A DNA stretch of 64,000 nt from Galeopsis tetrahit. Its lineage: Eukaryota > Streptophyta > Magnoliopsida > Lamiales > Lamiaceae. Where the stretch lies: contig OY776119.1 in the NCBI GenBank assembly GCA_963675135.1, positions 12,501,156 through 12,565,155 on the forward strand, read 5' to 3'. Shown piece by piece: positions 57,214-64,000 of this stretch. The notes beneath the pieces are model-generated. The model worked only from the letters and a program-made list of their open reading frames with translations, had not been told where the DNA came from and did not search any database. Positions within the stretch are counted from its first letter, which is position 1. Each line of letters opens with the position of its first letter. A program made the translations under genes and the position numbers.

Positions 57214-58929
57214 TCATCGACCATCCTCATCAGCGTCATCATCACCATCATCATCATCATCCCCGTTCCTGTTACCCGACCCCCTTCTGAACTGTCTCAT
57301 CATTGATGCCATCTGTGATGCCATCTGAGCAGCAAACTCTTGACGTAAGCGCTCCTCCGTCTGAGTGACTGATTGCTGCAGTTCTTCACGTATGAGACGC
57401 TCTCTCTCTTCACTAGCCCTCCGCTCTTCCAAAAGAGCATTGTCGATGTCGGCCTGACTAAATCGTCTAAACGTCGTACCGGAAGATGTCTCACCAGGAC
57501 CAGAAGTGACACGTCTGTTCTTTCCTAGTTGCCCAAGACCCTTCACGCGACCGTGAGATCTTCCAACTTTCTTCACGTACAACTCAGACATTTCCGGTAA
57601 GGGTGGGGTCTGGCTACTGGAACCATCATCTGAAGGATCATGATCAGATGACGGCTGGGTGAGATGTGACAATTCCTCTTGCACCTGATCCTATTTGTGC
57701 ATACACAAAATTTGGTTAATATACATGTCAACACAATTAAATATTATATTTAATATAATATATGTATACACTTACCAGAATATCACCTATATGCCCGTAT
57801 GTGTACGTTCCGTTATTGTAACGGTGGTAATATTCGATAATCTCCCAGTCGTACGCTGGTCGTCCCGTCCTCTCCTCCTATATTTTGAAGAACATAAAAT
57901 TAAATTAATTAAAATGAACTCAAATTAATTACTTATATAATTGAACATAAATACTTACAATCCGTCTGGCCACCTCGGCTGCCCCACGAGATCCCCCTTT
58001 ATGTCTAGCAAAACCGGTACCCGGGCCTCCAGGCTCTGATAGACGGTTCTTCCGACACTGCTCACTCTTCTTAATTGTGTCCGGATCATTCCAGTGGCGA
58101 ACCAAGTGCTCCCAGACACCGTTGTCCCATTGCGGCTTCTTATTCTCATGCTCCCACAATCCCTTGTAGTGGTTCAACATGTCACTGTATCGATTTGCTG
58201 CTCTCTCAAGAAAGAGCTTGTACACTAATGCAGTGTCAGTAATCTCTGGATCCCACGTAACCTCATTCTGCCAAAATTTTTTTATTAATTATAACAAGAT
58301 GTGAATGAATAGATATGTTACACATCATTAAATTATACCTGGAATGTATCCCACCACCGTTGAAGTACACCTGGGGATACCAAGCCGAATGTGTGTGCGC
58401 CAACCTCCATATTCCGGTACATGATGTGTCTGATGGTGGTCGAGATTGGACCCGAAGGCATCAACCTGTTGTTACACATAATTAATTTGAAAATGAATAA
58501 TTATGTATTTCATTATAATGAAAATTATAAGATATGTAATACTTACGATCCACGATAGATCGTAAGACGAATACGACCATCGTGTGCGTCTGTCGACTGG
58601 CTGGCCGCTGTCTCGACAGACGCACGTCCGACTGGGTCGGACGTCGGTGGATCCTCCTGCGCTGGATACATGTGGGGCATCTGGGGGACTTGTGTGTAGT
58701 ACGGATAGGGGGTCGATCCCTGCATTTGGGGCATCTGGACGATCCCAGTCATATCTGGCAAATAGAAACCCGGATGATGTGGTATAGGTACAGGCGGCGT
58801 CTCACCTCTACCTCTACCTATACCTCTACCTCTACCTCTACCTCTACCTCTACCACCCGAATCACCAGAACCCTGACTACCAGAACCATGTCCACCAGAA
58901 CGCTGTCCATGACCCCCATATCCACTCAT
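57214..58929 (-). CDS. tnpA-like CACTA protein (Transposase_24 type), five predicted exons
   Basis: Predicted exons on the minus strand: 58929-58547, 58465-58339, 58267-57959, 57877-57776, 57690-57214. All introns are GT-AG and phases agree, giving about 465 residues with no stop. The N-terminus is Gly/Ser-rich with an Arg-Gly repeat (RGRGRGRGIGRGRG). The middle has the plant En/Spm Transposase_24 region: QRWWDTFQ, LFLERAANRYSDMLNHYKGL, WEHLVRHWNDP and KNRLSEPGGPGTGFARHKGG. The C-terminal part is a charged coiled coil ending in an Asp-rich tail. By analogy with En/Spm TNPA it would bind the subterminal GGCGAGGG repeats and help bring the ends together. DNA binding here is inference. Confidence 0.87.
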
Positions 58930-59088
58930 CTGTAAAAATAAATATTAAAATATAACAATTAATAAATTAACATTCTTGATATAATAACATCTATGAACAC
59001 TCAAACTGGATCATAAACATGCATTAAGAACACTAAAACCGAGTCATAATCAACATTCTTTATATAATATAACATATACATGAACACT

Positions 59089-62000
59089 CTAGTAATATTC
59101 TTCTTCATCATCTTCTTCATCTTCATCCTCATCTTCTTGTTCTTGTTCTTCTTCCTCTTCTTCTTCTGGTTCTTCATCTCCGGCTACGTCCATCAATGTA
59201 CCGGTGGTATCAGTTAATATAACAGGATCATCATCTACTTGCACAATCATTTGATGTTCTATGCTTTCCTCTTGGAACGCGGGAACATCTGCTTCATCGT
59301 CAGTAGTGGATGACTGTTGTGCGTCCAAGAAGGATCTCGGCTTGATTTTGCATACAGTTATCCAATCAGTACGGGGCCCAGGGTACGAACAATAGTAGAC
59401 TTGGGTGGCTTGACTTGCTAGTACGAATGGATCGTACCGACCGTATCGTCGCCTTTGATGAATATCCACAAGCTTGTAGTTAGGATCAATTTTTGTACCA
59501 CTGGCTGAGTTATCAAACCACTGACACTTGAACAAAACCACTTTCTTCTCGTGGTACCCCTGGTAGTCCAATTCGACTACTTCCTCGAGATTCCCATAGA
59601 AATCCTCTTCATCTACATCATAGTTTTTTCCCTTGATACAAACCCCACTGTTTGATGTTGCTCTAGATGCACCATAAGCCATAGTGTGAAATTTATACCC
59701 GTTCACGTAATACCCTGAGTACGTAAGAACGTGACCAGACGGACCTGCAGAAAGATCGGAAATAAACCTGTTCTCCACGGGATTTATCTTCACCTATATA
59801 AATCGACTCTATGTGAGATTTACGTTATTGCTATTAAATATATATATTTGTATAAAATATGACTTACAATTTCTTCAAACCACGAAGCAAATTCATTTTG
59901 TAGCCTATTGTCCGATGCAGCAGCCGAGAGATTTGGTTCAACAACTTGAAGTTGATGCATGAATAGCCTACATACGTATTTTGATTAATAAGACATCTCA
60001 AAACTAACCAATATATATTTATACTCTGGCCAGTGTCACTTACTGAACATACGGCTGCACCTCATCACAATTCAACAACACGTACGTATGAGCAACTTTT
60101 TTCTCCTCATCCAAAATCCATCTCTTCTTTGGTTTCCCAAATCGCTTGCCAGGCGCCTTAAATATGGAAAATGTACCATCCACATACTGTTGTACATCTC
60201 CACTACCATCGTAATTACGAGGTAAATTGTGTATCCTCGTCGTAACATGATCCTCAAAGTAATGAGAACAAAACATTGACGCCTCTCTAGTTAAATATGC
60301 ATTTGCAATCGAAGCTTCAACACGTGCTTTGTTACCCACACTCAGTTTCAAGGTGCGAAGATACCTATAATTAGAATTCAAGGATCGTGATTAAGATAAT
60401 ATAAAAAACATTGAATATGACCATTATATCTTAAAATTCCTTAAAATACCTCTCGAATGGATACATCCATCTATATTGAACTGGACCAGTAACTTTTGCT
60501 TCATATGCAAGGTGCACAGGTAGATGTTCCATGGAGTTGAAGAAGCTGGGTGGAAAGATACGTTCCAACTTGCACAATATTACTGGGATATCCGTTTCCA
60601 ACCGAGTCATGTTGTCAACTGTTATGGTCGTAGAAGTTAAGTCCTTAAAAAAGAGACTAAGCTCAGTGATTGCTTTCCACACTTCAGTCTGCAGAATATT
60701 ACGAAAAGCAATCGGTAGTAGTCTCTGCATAAACACGTGACAATCATGACTCTTCATTCCATACAATTTCAACTTCGTCCAGTCAATACATCGAGACATG
60801 TTAGACACATAATCATCGGGAAACTTCAACCCACTTATCCACTTACAGATAACATCTTTTTCTTTCTTATCAAGCGCATAACAAGCCTTGGGATACTTAT
60901 TTGTACGTGGACATTTCTTGAGAGAGGGACGACGACAATATTCATTCAACTCATCTCTTGATTTTGACGTGTCCTTTGTTTTCCCCTCCACATTCATCAC
61001 TGTGTTGAACACGTTATCGAACACATTTTTCTCAATGTGCATCACGTCCAAATTGTGTCGAACTAACAAAGTACTCCAATAAGGCAAATCCCAAAAAATG
61101 CTTTTTTTCTTCCACCCTCCGTCAATTTTTTTGTTGTGTGCCTCAGCACCTTCCTCTGTAACCTTTCTAAGTCCCAAATGATCAATTTCGTATAGGAGAC
61201 TCGCACCTGTTCGGATAGGCGGCGGATCATCTGTGACTGCTACTCCAGCCCTGAATGCCGTCTTGTTCTTTCGCCATGTATGATTAGGTGGTAAGAACTT
61301 TCGGTGGTTATCGAACCACGATTGCTTTCGACTGAGCCTCAAAGTGAATGCATCGGTGTACTCCCCACAATATGGACAAGCAAGCTTTCCAGCTGTACTC
61401 CAACCAGACAACATTGAGTACGCTGGAAAGTCGCTAATGGTCCAAATCAGTGCAGCTCTCATAATAAAGTTTTGCTTCCTAGAGACGTCGTACGTTTGCA
61501 CCCCATTTTCCCATAAAAATTTCAAATCAGCTATCAGAGGTTGTAAAAACACATCAAGCTTGTCCTTCGGACTTTTTGGCCCGGGCACAAGAATCGAAAG
61601 AAACATGAATTGATCTTTCATGCATAACCACGGGGGTAGATTGTACGGAGTAAGAATAACTGGCCATGACGAATATTGCTTCCCCGTCATTCCAAACGGT
61701 GCAAAATCGTCTGTGCTCAAGCCCAACCTAACATTCCTAATTTCAGCTGCAAAATCAGGATACGAACGGTCCAAATGCTTCCAAGCCAACGAGTCTGCAG
61801 GGTGACGCATAACACCAGAGTCATCAGAACTGCACGAGGCATGCCATGTCATATCCTTCGCAGTGGCCTTGGACATGTACAATCTTTGCAAACGAGGAAT
61901 TATGGGAAAGTAGAACATTTCCTTAACCGGACGTTTCTTTTTCAACCGACCATCTGCATCAACCCTACTCGGCTTATACCGTGGTCCACCACAAATCTTA

Positions 62001-62752
62001 CAGAACTCTAGTTCGCTGTCTGCACCCCAAAATAACATGCAGTTCTGTGCACAACAATCAATCCTTTCTACCGGAAGACCCATCCCACTCATCAAGTGTT
62101 TGGTATCGTTAAATTTCTTGGGAACCTTATTTTCTAAAGGACAAATCTCACGAATCAACTCAACGACTTGATTGTATCCCCTTTCAGACAATCTGTTTTC
62201 GGTTTTAATATTCAACAATCTGGAATTGAACGACAACTGCGAATGAGATTCACAACCGGGATACAAGTCTTGGTCCGCTGCACGAAGCATGTCGTAGAAC
62301 TGTGACGCATTCTCATTAGGGGGTTCTTCATTATGTGCCTCCTCTTCCGCGTTGATTCCAAAATCAATGTTTGGGTTACCCATTAATTCTTCTACCATAG
62401 TGTGGTACGAGCTAGGTCCCATAGGGTCAACTTCATTTGAAGTTGACGCAAATTCACTAGTGTTTTGAAATGGACGTGGACCCCAAGTCTCTTCACCGTG
62501 ATAAATCCAATTATAATAATTTCGTGTAAACCCATTTCGATATAAATGAGACTTTACTTCATTAGGATCTCTATAAGTCTCATTTCGACATCTAGCTTTC
62601 GAGCAAGGACACCTAATTTTTCCTTCCCAAATCGAATTTGGATTACTAGTGGCAGCTTCAATAAATCCATTTACACCACTAATAAATTCGGGGCTCATAA
62701 TCCCATTGACCAATCTTGGCCTATACATCCAACTACGACTTGAATAATTCAT
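59089..62752 (-). CDS. tnpD/TNP2-like CACTA transposase, four predicted exons
   Basis: Predicted exons on the minus strand: 62752-60450, 60364-60044, 59967-59868, 59793-59089. All introns are GT-AG (85, 76 and 74 bases) and phases agree, giving about 1142 residues with no stop, near the usual size for TNP2 proteins. The N-terminal Transpos_assoc domain has RSWMYRPRLVNG and the zinc-like CPCSKARC. The Transposase_21 (TNP2) core follows through the middle of exon 1, with NIDFGI and HNLDVMHIEKNVFDNVF motifs. DUF4218 spans exons 1-3 (HLPVHLAYEAKVTGPVQYRW, YPFER joined to YLRTLK) and DUF4216 lies in exon 4. The protein ends in an acidic Glu/Asp tail. It should cut and join the CACTA ends together with the tnpA-like protein. 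Confidence 0.92.
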
Positions 62753-63487
62753 GTTATTCGATCTGTTTCAAATGTAAATATTTTTAAAAATTTCGGCAGA
62801 GTTTCATCTAAATCTATCGTATCACCAAATATTTAGGTTCCTAGTGCATCCATTTCCGACTCGAGTAAAATTACTCAAGTCGGAACGCACAATCTACAAC
62901 AAACAAACAACTCATCCCGACCTCCAACATCGATTTAATTTCACTTATTTCCAACAATTAATTATAAAATTAATTCTCCCAATTAATTAACACATTCATG
63001 CATAACAATTAACACACCGTACCAATTAATAATTAACACATATATATACATGCATATATAAAACATATATATATAACAATAATTATATTAACACATTAAT
63101 TCATAACAATTAACAATTTTTATAACTTTCATCAATTAACAATTAATATTCTTAATTAATCCTAATAAACATTATACATATTTTTCTAACATAATTACAA
63201 TCCTAACATTACACAACAAAACTATATATATACATTCATATATATATATATATACATATATAATATAATACAAACATATATATATATATACAACTTTTAA
63301 TTTAATCAATAAAAACGCATAAATTTACCGTAGAAATGAACCCCTCGAAGTGTAGAACAGAAATATCCAAAAATTTGTCTCGATCGGTAGCTCCGGCAGC
63401 GGCGTTGGCGCGGTGGAACGAAACTCGCCTGTTTTCTTTTTTTGGGGGTGAAGGAGGCTGCAGTACGAAGTTGGGGAAGAAGGAGAG
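62753..63487 (-). promoter_or_regulatory. Upstream region of the CACTA transposase gene
   Basis: AT-rich with TATATATA microsatellites (about 63039-63290). A promoter for the minus-strand tnpD gene probably lies here, but no single TATA box can be chosen. ORFs at 63302-63736 run into the subterminal repeats and are not credible. Confidence 0.5.
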
Positions 63488-63797
63488 GGTTTTAATTGGG
63501 AAATAGGCGAGGGCAATTACGAGGGCCCCACCCCCCTCGCCAATTAGCGAGTGGGGAACCCTCGCCATTTTCCGAGGGCCACAATGCACTCGCCAATGAG
63601 CGAGTGCACAACACGCCGTCGCCAAATCCCTCGCCAATTGGCGAGGGCATCTTTTTCCACTCGCTAAATAGCGAGTGTGATTCCGCCCCTCGCCAAATCC
63701 CTCGTTATTTATTCCCCTCTTTAAATCCCTCGCCAAATAGCAAGGGTGAAATACCCCTCGCCAATTCCCCTCGTTATTTGAGCATTATTTTGTAGTG
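63488..63797. repeat. CACTA right end: subterminal repeats and terminal repeat
   Basis: About ten GCGAGGG/CCCTCGC or GCGAGTG/CACTCGC words, ending TTTTGTAGTG. Followed by the duplication AAG. The same terminal segment is found alone at 49065-49190. Confidence 0.92.
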
Positions 63798-64000
63798 AAG
63801 AGTGTAGGTGTTCAAATACTGTATTTTGGAAAGGGAATGGGAAAAAGAAAAGGGGGTTGAAGTTTTAAATAAGATACAAAGCAGCACAGTAGAGAGAGGA
63901 GAGAGAAAGGGGGAGGCAGGTGGAGGAATATAATGGGAGAAAGGGGCGGTTCAGTCTGCCATTCGGCGTAATATCAGAGGGGAAAACGGGGACTTTTTTT
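63798..64000. other. Flank right of the CACTA element
   Basis: Purine-rich non-coding DNA (GAGAGAGGAGAGAGAAAGGG). No gene recognised before the window ends. Confidence 0.6.

Larger units (their letters stand above)
56135..63797 (-). mobile_element. Complete CACTA (En/Spm, Tam1-like) transposon, 7663 bp
   Basis: Starts CACTACAAAA and ends TTTTGTAGTG, a 10-bp perfect terminal inverted repeat. AAG lies on both sides (56132-56134, 63798-63800), the 3-bp duplication expected of CACTA. Both ends carry GGCGAGGG/CCCTCGCC subterminal repeats. Two spliced genes lie on the minus strand, tnpD-like upstream and tnpA-like downstream. With the splice sites given here neither frame has a stop, so the copy looks potentially autonomous. 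A truncated end of the same family is at 49065-49190. Confidence 0.95.

Noticed and set aside
58582..58935. Plus-strand ORF with Thr-Ser repeats (YTSTSTSTSTS)
   Set aside because: It is the antisense shadow of the Arg-Gly repeat in the tnpA-like exon 1.

Overview
The window looks like transposon-rich nuclear DNA from a flowering plant. It has plant LTR-retrotransposon lineages, CACTA and Stowaway DNA transposons, GT-AG introns and AT-rich spacers, and no intact ordinary host gene. The glycosyltransferase fragments look UGT88-like, which together with the arrangement described below suggests Lamiales, possibly Antirrhinum or a relative. That species guess is inference only.

Layout. 1-12002 is a Sirevirus-type Ty1/copia element (gag, pol and a long third ORF), cut by the left window edge and inserted in the 5' LTR of the next element. 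12003-18283 is an Athila-like Ty3/gypsy element that carries only gag and protease. It sits in the gag region of a minus-strand gypsy element seen at 18284-19471 and again at about 37473-37842. The 5' LTR of that host element is split by a large Tat-type gypsy element (19472-37467, target duplication CATGG). The Tat element has three LTRs rather than two, and its first LTR holds a minus-strand solo copia LTR (19786-21435, target duplication CCAAC). Beyond its pol the Tat element carries an antisense plant-mobile-domain gene that appears to have its own TATA box and leader intron.

37843-39717 holds a Stowaway MITE, AT-rich DNA and one well-preserved orphan exon of a translocon-associated protein alpha (TRAP-alpha) gene.

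39718-55523 is the most unusual region: two inverted arms of about 5.57 kb (39718-45286 and 49951-55523), nearly identical, around a 4.66-kb spacer. Each arm carries a broken C-terminal fragment of a family-1 UDP-glycosyltransferase with the PSPG box, and a third, more diverged partial copy lies just inside the left arm. A transcript crossing the spacer would fold into a very long hairpin, so this is a candidate small-RNA locus directed at UGT genes. The architecture resembles the reported SULFUREA locus of Antirrhinum, an inverted duplication of a chalcone 4'-O-glucosyltransferase fragment that makes repressive small RNAs. The spacer also holds two unrelated CACTA ends, a tandem-repeat array and a broken copia gag.

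56135-63797 is a complete-looking CACTA transposon with target duplication AAG, matching ends, subterminal repeats and two spliced minus-strand genes (tnpD/TNP2-like and tnpA/Transposase_24-like) whose reading frames are open across all predicted exons. All percentages, splice sites and boundaries were worked out by eye from the sequence.
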